This document shows positions 1-11,162 of a stretch of 64,000 bases of DNA, piece after piece. Both the position numbers and the translations under genes were made by a program. Numbering within the stretch: position 1 is the first letter of the stretch; each line of letters starts with the position of its first letter. This DNA comes from Plasmopara viticola. Lineage: Eukaryota > Oomycota > Peronosporomycetes > Peronosporales > Peronosporaceae. Below the pieces are notes generated by a model. That model did not search any database. It was not told the origin of the DNA and saw only the letters and a program-made list of their open reading frames with translations. The stretch is from the NCBI GenBank assembly GCA_001695595.3, contig MBPM02000094.1:62001-126000 (forward strand), read 5' to 3'.

Positions 1-1041
1 CAAAATTTACAGAAGTTCAAAATGAAGAAAAATATATTTTTACGAGCACGAAACACTTTTTGTAAAGTAGCGCGTAATACCGCTTAATAGAGTCCCTGAA
101 AGCCGTTAGAATGACTCCGATACGACTGCATGAAGGCGTTTGTGATAAGAAATCAGAAGTTAAGATTATCCGCGGTCGTTTTACCGTACATTGGAGAATA
201 ATAAAGTGACCCCGTTTTTCATCCTTCCTAGCGCGGAGATTTAGTGTGTATTTGTCAAAGCGAAGCCATATTGGAGGCGAGTTCACCAAGTGAGCAAATT
301 ATATTCTTAAGTCCAAGTCCGAGGACGTAAACGATGTAGTTGTCTCGAGTGTTTCGCTCGGGAGATCCACACAATCTCTGAAAACGTAGTTCCCATTAGA
401 TTGAGGCAGTAACAGCAGTGGGGAGTGCACAATAGTTTTCCCAGACCAGCCTTGCCTTCTGGGGTTTTAGAACGTCAAGTGATATGTGAGATGCTTGAAG
501 CACGCGCAAAGCCATCGAAAGGCTGTGCTGAAAATGTTTCTACCTTATACCCAAGTGACGTTTACGAACGCCGGATGAATGGTGGCCTCCTGAGAGCCAT
601 CGCGGCCTGCAAAGCAGATCACCGAATTGCTCAGCACCTTGAGTGGGCGGCACTTATCCGTAAAGTACTTTTCTCTCGTCGGATTTTTTGTCCTAGAGCT
701 AAAAAGATATCTCACAAGACGGCGACTTGCGTCGGTACCAGCCGGTGAGAATTTTGCACATCCATCACACGCTGTGGTGACAAATTGTCTACCTGCGAAA
801 TGCTTCGATGGTTGTCGTCTTTGCCTTACCCTATTCTTCCAGGTACGCGATACTGGTCACTTCATCGACGAAGGCTTTCTTGATCAAAATTTGACTCCTA
901 AATTCACATAAATCTTCTCGGCTTTACAGATTAGTTTTTTTGCATAGTAAGCACCTTTAAGAGCTTTCCATCGGGCAATTACGCCTACGAAAGGATAAAT
1001 GTTCTAATTGCAGCAGCAAAAAAACCCGCTTATTCAGAAAT
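1..1041. other. No confident gene; weak ORF 425-748
   Basis: I see no recognisable gene here. An open frame on the plus strand at 425-748 (107 codons) has a fairly GC-rich, charged stretch around ERRMNGGLLRAIAACKADH that could be a remnant of a coding sequence. It matches no family I know and no partner exon is visible. Treat it as intergenic DNA with a possible relic. Confidence 0.3.
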
Positions 1042-1052
1042 AGTGACAGGAC

Positions 1053-1382
1053 TTTTCGGAAAAGGTTGGGGTGACGCCCTCCTTCCAAGCGCGGGGGCTA
1101 AATGCTCGCGCGCTTCGGGCAGGTGCTCTCGGGCATCTGCAGGTCTCTAACGAGTCTCACCCTCGACGCGACGGTCTCCAGCACCAGGGCGCCACCTGGG
1201 CTCTTACCAAGTCAGAACTACACAAAATAATGGAAGACCCTCACGGCCTCGGTGCTGGCTGCACTGCCCGCCGAACGAGACCCGACGTATGCGGACACCA
1301 CTCTATGCCGTGGACTAGCCATAGAGCCTAGCACGTGCATAACTTGGCAACGCGATAACGTAATACAATACAATACAATACA
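1053..1382 (+). repeat. SINE-like short retroposon, copy 1 (subfamily A)
   Basis: This is one of five copies of a ~330-bp repeat in the window. It starts near GGAAAAGGTTGGGGTGACG and ends in a short simple-repeat tail built from the unit ATACA. It is flanked by a perfect 11-bp target-site duplication, AGTGACAGGAC (1042-1052 and 1383-1393). The defined 5' end in every copy, the tail and the direct repeats are the features of a SINE-type retroposon mobilised by a LINE. No convincing A and B boxes were found, so the tRNA, 5S or 7SL origin is open. An 86-codon open frame inside it is incidental. Diagnostic bases (CATAGAGCC near the 3' end) group it with the copies at 33.6 kb and 35.4 kb. Confidence 0.85.
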
Positions 1383-1546
1383 AGTGACAGGACGTAATCA
1401 GACAATATCGTATTAGAGAAATTGGCATTGAACTGCATTCACAGCAAACTTTAAATGGAAGTTTCTCACCAGAAGATCGTACACAAGCATAATTGAAAAG
1501 CCGAAGTAGTTGATGCATACACCAGGACGTTAAAGCACACATGTAC

Positions 1547-1691
1547 TGTTGGAGAATCGACGCCTCGACCAGCAACTACATATCGGTAAGTACCGGTATC
1601 TGCAATCAGTTGGTGACTACTTAAAATTAGCACTTATAAATATATTCACTTTTGCAATTTGCCAACTAGTGCCCAAGTAACATCTTCAATT
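1547..1691 (+). repeat. Copia 5' LTR
   Basis: This short LTR starts TGTTGGAG. The limit at 1691 is set by the point where the two copies diverge and by the TGTAC target duplication. An end at 1688 (TG...CA) is the alternative. It contains a TATA-like run and an Inr-FPR-like start region, so it should act as the promoter. Confidence 0.93.
1634..1662 (+). promoter_or_regulatory. Copia LTR core promoter (TATA-like plus Inr-FPR)
   Basis: TTATAAATATA (1634-1644) is followed by TCACTTT, three bases, then AATTTGC (1646-1662). This fits the oomycete initiator YCAYTYY followed by the flanking promoter region MWTTTNC. It puts the start of the element RNA near 1648, so the first AUG downstream is at 1696. 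The same block recurs in the 3' LTR at about 5868-5884. Confidence 0.55.
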
Positions 1692-1703
1692 GGTTATGAG
1701 CCC
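1692..1703 (+). promoter_or_regulatory. Copia primer-binding site (internal initiator tRNA-Met type)
   Basis: GGTTATGAGCCC directly follows the 5' LTR. Its complement, GGGCTCATAACC, is the anticodon stem-loop of a eukaryotic initiator tRNA-Met (CAU anticodon), not a tRNA 3' end. This is the 'half-tRNA' priming known for Drosophila copia. The first AUG of the gag-pol frame lies inside the site. Confidence 0.7.
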
Positions 1704-4700
1704 AAGCCCCGCCGACTCTGCCTTCCCACCCCCTGACTCTGCCTTCGCCACCATGGACGCGTCTACGCCAAGCCGGATTAACAAGTTCGACGGCACCAAC
1801 TTCCACAACTGGAAATTCAAGATGCAGATGGTGTTGGAGGAGAAAGATCTGTGGGACGTGGCAAGTGGCGAGATTAAGTTGGAGCAGTGCGTCACTTCGC
1901 TGGACCAAGGAACCTATAAGAGGAAGTCACGCAAGGCGCTTGCGATCATCTGTCTCGCGATGGAAGATTCGCAGCTGCCACTGGTTCGTTCTGCGACTGG
2001 CGCGCATGATGCATGGTCAAGACTCGAAGGACATTTCGAGAAGAAGAGCCTCGCCAATCGACTCTTCCTTCGTCGACGTTTCCTGACAGCAACAATGGAT
2101 GAAGGTGATGATGTGCTTCAGCACATTAACAAGTTGAAGACACTAGCGGAGCAGCTTGATGCGATCGGGGCTCCGGTTAGCGAGGACGACTTGGTTATCA
2201 CGCTTCTGAGCAGTTTGAGTGAATCGTACCAATTTCTCATCACGGCACTGGAGTCACGTGCTGATTCGTTGACGTGGGATCTCGTGACGTCTCGGGTACT
2301 ACATGAAGACATGAAGCGCAAGGAACAGGGTGGCGGCATCGATGGAGCCGCGCACAACCAAGGGCAAGCGTTCATGGCTAATGATAACAACAAGCGCAAA
2401 GGACGTCTTGTGCAGGCGAAGACAAGTGGATCTTGCCATTACTGTGGGGAACAAGGTCATTGGATTGCCAAGTGTTCCGCGCGAATTCGTGATAATGCGG
2501 AGCGGCAAAGGCCACAGCGTGCGAATGTCGCACAAGTTGAAGATGTTTCTAGCGACTTTCTATTTTCGGTGGGTGGTGACACAAGTGCTACCAAGTCAAG
2601 CAGTGTTTGGCTGGTAGACTCGGGTGCAACTCAGCATATGACGCACTCGAAAGAGTACATGATCAACTACAAGGTCATGTCTCCGGTGGACGTACACCTC
2701 GCTGATGACGGTATTGTTCAAGCGGTTGGAACGGGTGACATAGTTATGTCAATGCAAACACCACGTGGAATCAAGAAAGGTGTACTTACACGTGTGTGGC
2801 ACATTCCGAAACTACTGCGAAATTTGTTTTCAGTGGGCCGTTTTACGAAGGATGTCGGACCAGTTACCTTTGAGCGAGATGGTTGCTTTGCAAATGCAAA
2901 AGGTTTGCGATGGCAGCTTGGTGCTCGCGAAGGAAAGGGTTTGTTCAAGCTCTGCATGACACCAATTCCAGCTGAGGCGGCAAATGTGACAACTTCGATG
3001 GGATGCCATGGGGACACCAATTCGTACCTCTGGCACCTTCGACTTGGTCACATTGGCTTAAGTGGATTGGATGCCATTGTTAAGAAAAACTATGGAACTG
3101 GTATTGACATTGCGTCTGTTAAGCAGTGGGAGGCGTGTGACGGATGTTCGCTTGGCAAACAAACGCGTACAAGCTACATCAAGTCATCACCTAACCGTGC
3201 GAAACAAGTGCTGGAGGTCATCCACAGTGATGTTTGTGGCCCTATGCGGACGCCTACTTTTAGTGGAAAGCGATATTTCGTCACATTTATTGATGACAAA
3301 TCACACTTTTGCACGGTATACTTGCTGCGCAACAAATCCGAAGTTTTTACCAAGTTTGCTGAATATGTCGCGCTTGCTGAAACGCAAACCGGATATCGAG
3401 TAAAGTCGCTTCGCAGTGACAATGGTGGAGAATATACATCGCACAGAATGGCCAAGTTTTGCAGTGACCGGGGAATCGCTCAAAAGTTCACCCCGCCGTA
3501 CACACCACAGCTGAATGGAGTGGCTGAGCGCATGAACCGAACGTTGGTTGAGTGCGCGAGGTGCATGATGGAACACGCTGGATTACCAAAAATTTACTGG
3601 GGCGAAGCAGTTATGACCGCTGCATTCCTACGAAATCGTTGTCCTACACGCGCTGTTTCTCACGACAAGTCACCTCACCAAATTTGGACCGGTAAAAAGC
3701 CATTGCTGGCAAACCTTAAGGTGTTTGGTTGCCACGCATTTGTCACGGTTCCCAAAGAAAAGCGCACCAAACTTGATGCAAGGTCGGTACGCTGCCGCTT
3801 TATCGGTTATTCCGAGCATGAAAAGGCGTATCGTTTTGAGGAACTACAAACCCGTCGTGTGCTAGTCAGTCGCGATGCCAGGTTTATGGAAATGGTCTTT
3901 GATACTGTGAAGCGTGATCACTGCAATGAAGAGGTTGTCATCGAAGATGTCGAAGAAACTGATGAAGAATCACAAGAAGAAGAGGCAACTTCTTCCGATG
4001 TTGACATTGAGGTGGGCAGGAAACGTCACCAACGAAATGAATCGCTCGAGAAAGCAACAGAAATTCCAAGAATTAAGCGGCATACAATCTTCAGCAAAGG
4101 TCGTGGACTTAAAGAGATGTCGGCAGCAGCACAAGACTGCTTCAATGTTGAGGCGGCCTACGTCATGGATTCAGTGGGAGAAATGCCGACTTCATTCAAG
4201 TCGGCTATGGAATCTAGTGACGCTGTAAAGTGGAAGGAAGCCTGTGACTCAGAGGTTAAGTCCCTGCATAAAAATCAAACTTGGGAGATTGTGCCATTGC
4301 CAAAAGGACGCAAGGCGATTGGATGCAGATGGGTTTTTCGCGTGAAAGAGAATCAAGACGGGGAAGTTGAAAGGTTTAAGGCTCGTCTTGTTGCTAAAGG
4401 CTTCTCACAGAAGTACGGCATTGACTATGATGAAACGTTTGCACCGGTGGCGAAGCTCACATCAATTCGGATCCTGTTTAGTCTTGCTGCCAAATACAGC
4501 CTTACACTGCATCAAATGGACGTCAAGACAGCGTTCCTTAACGGACCGTTGGATGAAGACATATACATGGAGCAACCGGACGGCTTTGTGAATCAAGAGC
4601 ACCCGAATTTTGTTTGCAAGCTCAAGCGGTCACTATACGGCCTGAAACAGTCACCTCGCATGTGGAACAAGACCATCGACGAGTTCATGCTTAAGCTTGG

Positions 4701-5811
4701 GTTCAAGAAGTGTGAGTCAGACCACTGCATTTACTTGATGCGAAACGACCAAGCCATGATCTTTGTGGCTCTTTACGTTGATGATTTAGTGCTCGCAAGC
4801 AGCAGTGTCAAGATTCTACAAGATACCAAGCAAGCATTAAGTAATCGATTCGAGATGACTGATATGGGCCAGCTCAAGTTTTTCCTCGGAATTGAAATTG
4901 AGCAAGACAAGACAAGTGGAGTTATTTCGATGCGACAGAATAAGTTTGCAAGTGACATTTTGCACAATTTTAAGATGGATGCCAGTAACCCGGTCAAGAC
5001 ACCTCAAGATCCGGGCCTCAAACTGACAAAGAATATGTGTGAAGACGGTTGTAAACACGACGTGACCATGGCTGGAGTCCCCTATCGAAATGCAGTAGGG
5101 TGCGTCATGTATCTCATGGTATGTACTCGACCAGACCTCGCGGCAGCAGTGGGAGTACTCAGCCAATTTGCGGCAGATCCATGTCCTACTCATTGGCAAG
5201 CACTCAAGCGGGTCTTCAGGTACATTCAAGGGACAAGGACACATGGTATTGAATTCCAACCGGGCTGCGATGATGGACTTCGAGGTTTCACGGATGCAGA
5301 TTGGGCTGGAGATATTGCAACAAGAAGAAGCACGAGCGGCTATGCGTTTATGATGAACGGCGGATGCATCAGCTGGAGAAGCAAGAAGCAACGTACGGTG
5401 GCGCTGTCATCTACTGAAGCTGAATACATGGCGTTGTCGGAGGCAACACAAGAGGCTATATGGCTAAAGGCTTTCTTGTGCGAATTGGGTGAGTTGACAA
5501 CTGATGAAGCGGTTACAGTTTACGAGGACAATCAGGGCTCCATTGCATTGGCCAAGAACCCGGAATTTCACAAGCGCACCAAGCACATCGACATTCGTTA
5601 TCATTTTGTTCGTGAAAAGGTAGAAGATGGCCAAGTGGTGTTGCAGTATTGCTCAACAAACGACATGATGGCCGACATGATGACCAAGCCAATCAGCGCT
5701 GTGCAGTTTCAAAATCTCCGGAACAAGTTGGGCATCAAGTCGCCAAGTGCTGACGAGGCGAGTGGGAGTGTTGGAGAATCGACGCCTCGACCAGCAACTA
5801 CATATCGGTAA
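1696..5811 (+). CDS. Copia Gag-Pol polyprotein
   Basis: A single frame of about 1,370 codons encodes the full retrotransposon polyprotein. It opens with a UBN2-type Gag ([10 protein letters not shown] near residue 30). A CCHC zinc knuckle, [14 protein letters not shown], follows near 247-260. Next come an aspartic protease ([11 protein letters not shown], ~307) and the GAG-pre-integrase HHCC region (~446-484). The DDE integrase has exactly 35 residues between its second D and the E (SDNGG to GVAE, ~575-611). A Copia reverse transcriptase carries the YVDD catalytic motif (~1027), and RNase H carries DADWAGD (~1201) and [10 protein letters not shown] (~1239). The first ATG is at 1696, inside the primer-binding site. 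A second at 1753 sits in ACCATGG, a strong start context just before conserved Gag sequence, and may be the main start. The stop codon lies inside the 3' LTR, so the last 14 residues are LTR-encoded. No frameshift or internal stop is present. Confidence 0.95.
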   Translation: MSPSPADSAFPPPDSAFATMDASTPSRINKFDGTNFHNWKFKMQMVLEEKDLWDVASGEIKLEQCVTSLDQGTYKRKSRKALAIICLAMEDSQLPLVRSATGAHDAWSRLEGHFEKKSLANRLFLRRRFLTATMDEGDDVLQHINKLKTLAEQLDAIGAPVSEDDLVITLLSSLSESYQFLITALESRADSLTWDLVTSRVLHEDMKRKEQGGGIDGAAHNQGQAFMANDNNKRKGRLVQAKTSGSCHYCGEQGHWIAKCSARIRDNAERQRPQRANVAQVEDVSSDFLFSVGGDTSATKSSSVWLVDSGATQHMTHSKEYMINYKVMSPVDVHLADDGIVQAVGTGDIVMSMQTPRGIKKGVLTRVWHIPKLLRNLFSVGRFTKDVGPVTFERDGCFANAKGLRWQLGAREGKGLFKLCMTPIPAEAANVTTSMGCHGDTNSYLWHLRLGHIGLSGLDAIVKKNYGTGIDIASVKQWEACDGCSLGKQTRTSYIKSSPNRAKQVLEVIHSDVCGPMRTPTFSGKRYFVTFIDDKSHFCTVYLLRNKSEVFTKFAEYVALAETQTGYRVKSLRSDNGGEYTSHRMAKFCSDRGIAQKFTPPYTPQLNGVAERMNRTLVECARCMMEHAGLPKIYWGEAVMTAAFLRNRCPTRAVSHDKSPHQIWTGKKPLLANLKVFGCHAFVTVPKEKRTKLDARSVRCRFIGYSEHEKAYRFEELQTRRVLVSRDARFMEMVFDTVKRDHCNEEVVIEDVEETDEESQEEEATSSDVDIEVGRKRHQRNESLEKATEIPRIKRHTIFSKGRGLKEMSAAAQDCFNVEAAYVMDSVGEMPTSFKSAMESSDAVKWKEACDSEVKSLHKNQTWEIVPLPKGRKAIGCRWVFRVKENQDGEVERFKARLVAKGFSQKYGIDYDETFAPVAKLTSIRILFSLAAKYSLTLHQMDVKTAFLNGPLDEDIYMEQPDGFVNQEHPNFVCKLKRSLYGLKQSPRMWNKTIDEFMLKLGFKKCESDHCIYLMRNDQAMIFVALYVDDLVLASSSVKILQDTKQALSNRFEMTDMGQLKFFLGIEIEQDKTSGVISMRQNKFASDILHNFKMDASNPVKTPQDPGLKLTKNMCEDGCKHDVTMAGVPYRNAVGCVMYLMVCTRPDLAAAVGVLSQFAADPCPTHWQALKRVFRYIQGTRTHGIEFQPGCDDGLRGFTDADWAGDIATRRSTSGYAFMMNGGCISWRSKKQRTVALSSTEAEYMALSEATQEAIWLKAFLCELGELTTDEAVTVYEDNQGSIALAKNPEFHKRTKHIDIRYHFVREKVEDGQVVLQYCSTNDMMADMMTKPISAVQFQNLRNKLGIKSPSADEASGSVGESTPRPATTYR

Positions 5812-5913
5812 GTACCGGTATCTGCAATCAGTTGGTGACTACTTAAAATTAGCACTTATAAATATATTCACTTTTGCAATTTGCCAACTAGTGCCCAAGT
5901 AACATCTTCAATT
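5769..5913 (+). repeat. Copia 3' LTR
   Basis: I see no difference from the 5' LTR. It contains the end and stop codon of the gag-pol frame and is followed by the TGTAC target duplication at 5914-5918. Confidence 0.93.
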
Positions 5914-5918
5914 TGTAC

Positions 5919-6789
5919 CACCGTCGTACATGTTGTATATCGTTTAGTTTAGCACCTACAGCTTCTATTACATTGATAGCTACTGCAATTTTAGCCCTAC
6001 CTTGTATAATTGTTTGTTCTTACTACTTTTTGTCAAATTTTGTACATTGCAGGTCGCTAACAACAAAGTCGATTTGAAAATCTTATGCTCCACAGCAGAA
6101 TCCTGCACTAGGTATCCGTACCACGAATAACCCATACCCATGGATTTTTGATGGGCACGAAGACGCAGGTCCAGTCGGTGAGTGTGGTTGGGTAGTGAAA
6201 AGAAGGCGTGGTCATGGGTGAGTACGGCGTATGCATAAACAATACCAGCTGTGTGTTACCAAAAAGATGACACTACCTTAATTTTTTTCCAAGGCATTGT
6301 TGAATAACATTCATCAGTCACTCAAAATACTTCATGAGGCAGAAGAGTTATGTTAATACCTGGTGAAAGTGCAGAAAATAAAGTTTGCTTTGGTGGCGAC
6401 CGAGTGGTCCGCAAAAGTTATGTTTTCACAAGCAGCAAACATTCAGCGCGAGCAATAGGCCTTCAAGGATGTTTTGAAGGTGTAAGACAGAATTTGCGGC
6501 CCACAAAGCGAGCAGCAAAACGTTTGTTCTTAAGGAGACTACCGGCAATAGCATCATTGCCAAGCATAAGTGCAAGCCCAAATCGATAGTGAAGAAACTG
6601 TATTTAAAGGTCGAGAAGACTTCGCCAGCGCAAATGTCGAAAATAGCGACGTCAGGAGCCGACAATTGCGCAATGGATTTGTGTGCCTTTGAGGTCACTG
6701 GCAAGGGCCTGAAGGATCTGCTCTAGACTGCTGTCTAGCGGTTCCATCAAGGTCATCGGTTTGCTCCCAAACCCATTACGATACGGCGT
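5919..6789. other. No gene recognised
   Basis: AT-rich DNA downstream of the Copia element. Short open frames occur on both strands, but none has recognisable domains. I see nothing further to annotate. Confidence 0.4.
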
Positions 6790-7870
6790 TGTCGTTCGTG
6801 CTGAAGAAGCACTATAGGACAGGCCTCTGCATGCATTTTCATACTGTGGACGGACTCAGTCAAGAAGACGGCGTACATGCCCATCATGGTGAAACACATC
6901 GACGATGAGCTCACGCTGCACGACCACGCGCTACACATCAAACCGATCCGCACAGCCATAATGGTCAAGAGAGCGTTCAAGGACAACCTAATAGTGTTCG
7001 ATATCTTCATCAATGTTTACGAGCAGATCATCGGGGTCTTGGACAGCACGTCAAGCTGCTGTGGATCAGGGCATTCTGTCCAAGCTCATGTGCTTTGCAT
7101 ACAGGCCACAAATTAGTTTCCATCGTGAAGATCGTTGTAACCAATACGAGTAAGGCGATCAACCGAGTCATAAGCTCGCCGTTCTATTAGTTAAAAGGCA
7201 CTCCAGGCATGGTCGCACTGCTCGTATTGATTGACCCGGACAAACAGGTCGCCACTCCCTTCAAGCGAACACATTTGCATTATCAGTTCACCGAGACGCA
7301 TAACCAAGAAAGCGTGCCCCTCAGAACTTCGCCTCTCGCTACTTGAACAGCATGTATGCGATGTTCGGCGAGGTCGTTAACCGGCTTAAGCAGATGGACC
7401 GACTAACCGAAGTGAACAAGATCTTGCTGACCTTGTTGCAGAAAGGTTGCCAGCTTCTCGACATGTTTTAATAAGCGACTCTGTCACCAGAGTGGTTGAA
7501 GCAGCTAACGCTTCACAAGGTTGTGTACATCCTTCGTCGACTGCCCGAGCACCTTCAGCCGGTCATTGAAGACGTCATCGATGGTCTAGCCTTCGGAGAT
7601 CGCCTCGCTCGTTGGCTTTTCGCGTAATCTGAAGCCCATCCTGCTTTAAAATATGTCGTCTTGGACATTAACGTCAATGCGGCGTTATTGGGTTCTATGT
7701 ATAAAATGGAGGCGTCAGGTCGGACAAGATCGAGTCGGTTGAAAAGGAAATCAAGACGGACATGACCAAGTTCAGTATGCTGTTCGACGACGACGAGCCG
7801 AGAGTGGAAGTCTTCTTGCATGAAGGCGCGCATCGTCATGCAAGGCTTCTTGATGCACGGCATAAACGAA
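6790..7870 (+). pseudogene. Decayed coding region of unknown identity
   Basis: This stretch contains several plus-strand reading-frame pieces with GC-rich third positions, unlike the AT-rich flanks. Examples begin at 6877 (KHIDDELTLHDHALHIKP), 7322 (YLNSMYAMFGEVVNRLKQMD) and about 7510 (RRLPEHLQPVIEDVIDGLAF). Each is broken by stops or frame changes within about 150 bases. The codon style suggests one ancestral oomycete gene or element now in ruins. I do not recognise the family, and it does not match the Copia or Gypsy proteins in the window. Confidence 0.35.
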
Positions 7871-9199
7871 AAGACAGCGTCGAGTCGCTTGGCGACGCCA
7901 GCAACTACGACAGCCGCATCAAGTCAAAAAATGCGCAGTGTTGGCAGCACCAGGTCATCGACGTCGATAAAAGAACTTCGAATTTGACGGCGAGCCCTTG
8001 GTTTCGGCCCGATGGAAGCGGCTCGGAATCACGCGGTTTTTTATCATACGTCGCGCGCTCTATCCTGTGCACTATAATTTCCAGTGCTTTCTCCGAAATT
8101 AGCTTTTAGAATGCGGGTGACACGCCCAGCAAGAAGCACAAGAGACCCAAGTTGCGTGTCGTAAATACCTGCTGTTCTTGCGCTTAAATATAAACTTATG
8201 TTGTGGCAAATTTTTAACAGAAGCCGGAAACGTGTGGGCACAGCTAGGTGGTCGTTGGATGGGGTGGGTGTAGCCCGAGGCGCGGGTAACTGTGGGTTGC
8301 AATGCCTAAATTGTTGCAGGATTCTGCCCTACTAATTAATCGTTACTGTATTTTCAACTTATTTTGTTTCAAGTCTGACGGCTTTGAAGTAGGAATCAGC
8401 GGTGGCGGACTGGTGGCTGATTTACAAGCCACCACGAGGGCATGGTATACCATTTATAAGTCTTGTAATACTCCAATGCAAGAGGCGAGTCCACGGCAAC
8501 AAAAGTGGCGATTTAAATCGTTCTCAAAAGAAATATAGCTATGAGCAGGCTTGCTTCTTCCGAAGACCTTGAATAGACAATCATCTGTCTTTTATACTCT
8601 AGAGTTATGCCCGCTAACTCCTTTGCGTTGCCAAACAAAGCAGCATATGGTTCTATGGCTATTCAAAAAAAGGGCAACGAACCATGTTACTCCCGAAGTT
8701 TTCGACAAGACGAATTTAAGCTCGCCCAAGGCTTTAAAGAAATCGATGGTCGCCCGCTCACCTCGCCCTTTTTTCCAAGGCCACACTGTTGTTTGCAACC
8801 TATAAATATTTCATGCCCTTGAGTCTATCACTTTGTGAGCAAAACCCTGAGTTCCAAATGTCACATGAGAACATGAACGAACTACCTTTTTACTTAAAAT
8901 GCAGCTACATTGGTCACAAAGTTGCGTATTTAGCTCGTTGGACCGTCACCGACGCTGGCCGACTTCAGTGAGAAGGCATATGAGCTCATTTATGCACACA
9001 TAGAGCACGATTTGGGACAAAGACGCCTTTGATGAAGCACACAATTTGTGGCGCCAACTCTCCTCTCCCACATAGAACTACGAAGGATTTAAATTAATGG
9101 AACAGTAGCAGACGAAACTTTTCTCTTGAATTTTTTAAAATCTCACACTTTAACTGAATTTTACAGCTATGGCATTCTCGTGGCACATAATTTGTCGTA
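7871..9199. other. No gene recognised
   Basis: There are several open frames of 60-115 codons on both strands, but no recognisable domain, signal peptide or repeat. I see nothing I can support. Confidence 0.4.
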
Positions 9200-9604
9200 A
9201 TGCGTCTGACACTAGTTTTGTGCGCTTATACACTGCCTTGGAGCTTGACTGCGCTTCTCTCAGCAAAATCCGTTTGAAACAGAAATGATTCTACATGTCT
9301 CGAGGAAGCCCACGAATTGTCCACCCTGCAACCAGCGAGCGCCTCTGACTTTCGTACAATTAGCACAGCAAAGTACTAAATATTTAATTGAGCCACCAAG
9401 CTTCGAGCATTGTTTAAATCGACTATTTTTCAACGAAATAAACTTGCTTTTCTTTCGCGCACATGCGACGTCAGGACTTGTAGTTGCTGCTGTTTGTTTG
9501 AAGATGACAGGCGTGAATTTGATCATACACTCCCGCTGCTTATAAATTCTCTTTCTGTCAGACATGGCGTAAGAATGGTAGAGATATTTCGCCATCCTTG
9601 GCAA
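9200..9604 (-). pseudogene. Relic of the zinc-knuckle ('WRKY19-like') gene
   Basis: On the minus strand this segment aligns by eye with the C-terminal half of the intact zinc-knuckle gene at 11163-11879. It retains SVSNGFC, matching AVSNGFC of the third knuckle, and further downstream a piece resembling SKPAYERT. Between them most cysteines and the CWxHGGG signature are lost, and a stop follows the SVSNGFC match. It is therefore a diverged, non-functional paralogue about 1.6 kb from the intact gene and in the same orientation, consistent with an old tandem duplication. Confidence 0.6.
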
Positions 9605-11162
9605 TTCAAAAAGGTCTGCATGGCGAAGTTGAGCGCAAGACGCGGAGCCGTCGATATCGTTAGCCCACCAACAAGATTACTGAATAGCCTATCTGTGTCT
9701 TAGACACTTGGCGCAATAACATGTTTGCTGGCCGGGAAACTAACATTGGTTTGCTGCGCTCATTTATCGCAAAAGGAATGGTGCTGCTTGACCTTGAGAC
9801 GCCCCTGATCGACAAATGTAAGCACTTCCTTGATAAGCAACATCACGGTAGTTCCTTTGCCGCCAAGTCAAGTCATAGTAGAGACTTGCTTATGGCGGAG
9901 GTTTAAGCTCGAAGCAGTTAAAGAACAGTGTAAGCGCTAAGCACCTCTGCAAAAGTTGTCAAGCTTTAAGGCATTGAAGCGCGCGCGTTACGAACTGACT
10001 TTTGCTCTTGGTTGCTTGCTGCATTAGGGCGTACGTTTGCAGCGCTGCTTTAAGCAACGATGCACCTCCTTCTCTACCAACCTGCTGGTGTTTAATGACG
10101 CAGGTCTTAGCATACAAATGATAACAACGCCCTTAAAAGGCCTTACCTCCCCCCCCGCCAATCGCTTCGACGTGCTGTACTTGCTTACGGCTTTTTCAAG
10201 TGACGAGCGACATAGCAAACATCAGTCCAGCGATATGTACATCGGCATTTCAGGTAGCACGGGACAATAAAATCGATTGACGATAATAGAATCGGTGACT
10301 CATTTCTGATCTACATAATAGTAATTTCGTTATTTCTCAATGCGACACGCAAAGGTCCCTAAGGTATTACACGATCAGCGATTTGAGGCAAGAAGACATG
10401 TCGCGGTGCACTCAACGACAGTATCGAATTGATGAAGTTCGCGCAGCCACGTCGTCGTCAGTGAATTAAAGAAGATGACTCAGGACAAACTCCAAACTCC
10501 CCGAAGCGGACAGAGTAGCAGACCATTATTAATTTGGCTTATATACATATGCAATATTTTTTTAAACACGACGTTTTACCCGCTGTAACATTTTATGTCG
10601 AATAACTGTATACGCTTTACGTGGTCTTTACAATTGAATTTTATTACGAGAGGGGCATTTTTCTGTAGGGTAGTATGTATCAACGCGCTCCAAGTAACGT
10701 CTCAACGAATCTCCTTACATTGCGCTTTCTATTTGCGATGCTTTTTGTAGACGAGCATGGGGACGACGCATCACCACCACATAGGATTGCTTTGTTCTAA
10801 CCGAAACTACTTGGCTTTGCCACGCTGTTCACGAAAATACATGCATTGAATAGCTCATATTATACTTTCTAGCGCGCACGCACTAGCGATAATTGCATGG
10901 GTGCCGCTGAACGCATAATATCGATGTCACGACACATGCGAGGTAACATTATCCTAAGTCTTATCGCAAACACCATATGGAAGGGGAGGGAGATATGAAA
11001 AGCATCTCGGGTATTTATTGGTGTAAGCTTGCACTACTTGCTGACTCACTGGAGTCGTTATTATGACTTATCATGACAAAAAACATAGGAGAAGCGTGAA
11101 CACATACTAGAACGAAGCACAGGTCTTGCACCTCTGATCACAAATTATTAACGTACGAGGTG
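9605..11162. other. No gene recognised
   Basis: This lies downstream of the intact zinc-knuckle gene. Short frames at 9721-9906 and 10037-10270 have no recognisable features. A C-run (CCCCCCCC, near 10150) is the only low-complexity oddity. Confidence 0.35.

Larger units (their letters stand above)
1547..5913 (+). mobile_element. Intact Ty1/Copia LTR retrotransposon
   Basis: This is a complete 4.37-kb element. It has 145-bp LTRs at 1547-1691 and 5769-5913, a 5-bp target duplication TGTAC (1542-1546 and 5914-5918), a primer-binding site at 1692-1703, one uninterrupted gag-pol frame and a purine-rich tract (GAGGCGAGTGGGAG) just before the 3' LTR. I found no difference between the two LTRs, so insertion was recent. 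Domain order is Gag, protease, integrase, reverse transcriptase, RNase H. Integrase before reverse transcriptase defines the Copia class. Nothing in the sequence looks inactivated, so the element may still be mobile. Confidence 0.95.

Noticed and set aside
1071..1331. 86-codon ORF repeated in several places (also in the copies at 33.7, 35.5 and 59.8 kb)
   Set aside because: It lies wholly inside the SINE-like repeat, has no domain and exists only because the repeat is GC-rich and recent.
1053..1382. tRNA-derived origin of the SINE with A and B boxes
   Set aside because: I could not find a convincing B box on either strand. The defined ends and target duplications are the real evidence.
1690..1695. 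Start of the Copia frame at the TTG at 1690
   Set aside because: TTG lies in the last LTR bases. The first real AUG in the predicted RNA is at 1696, with 1753 in a stronger context.
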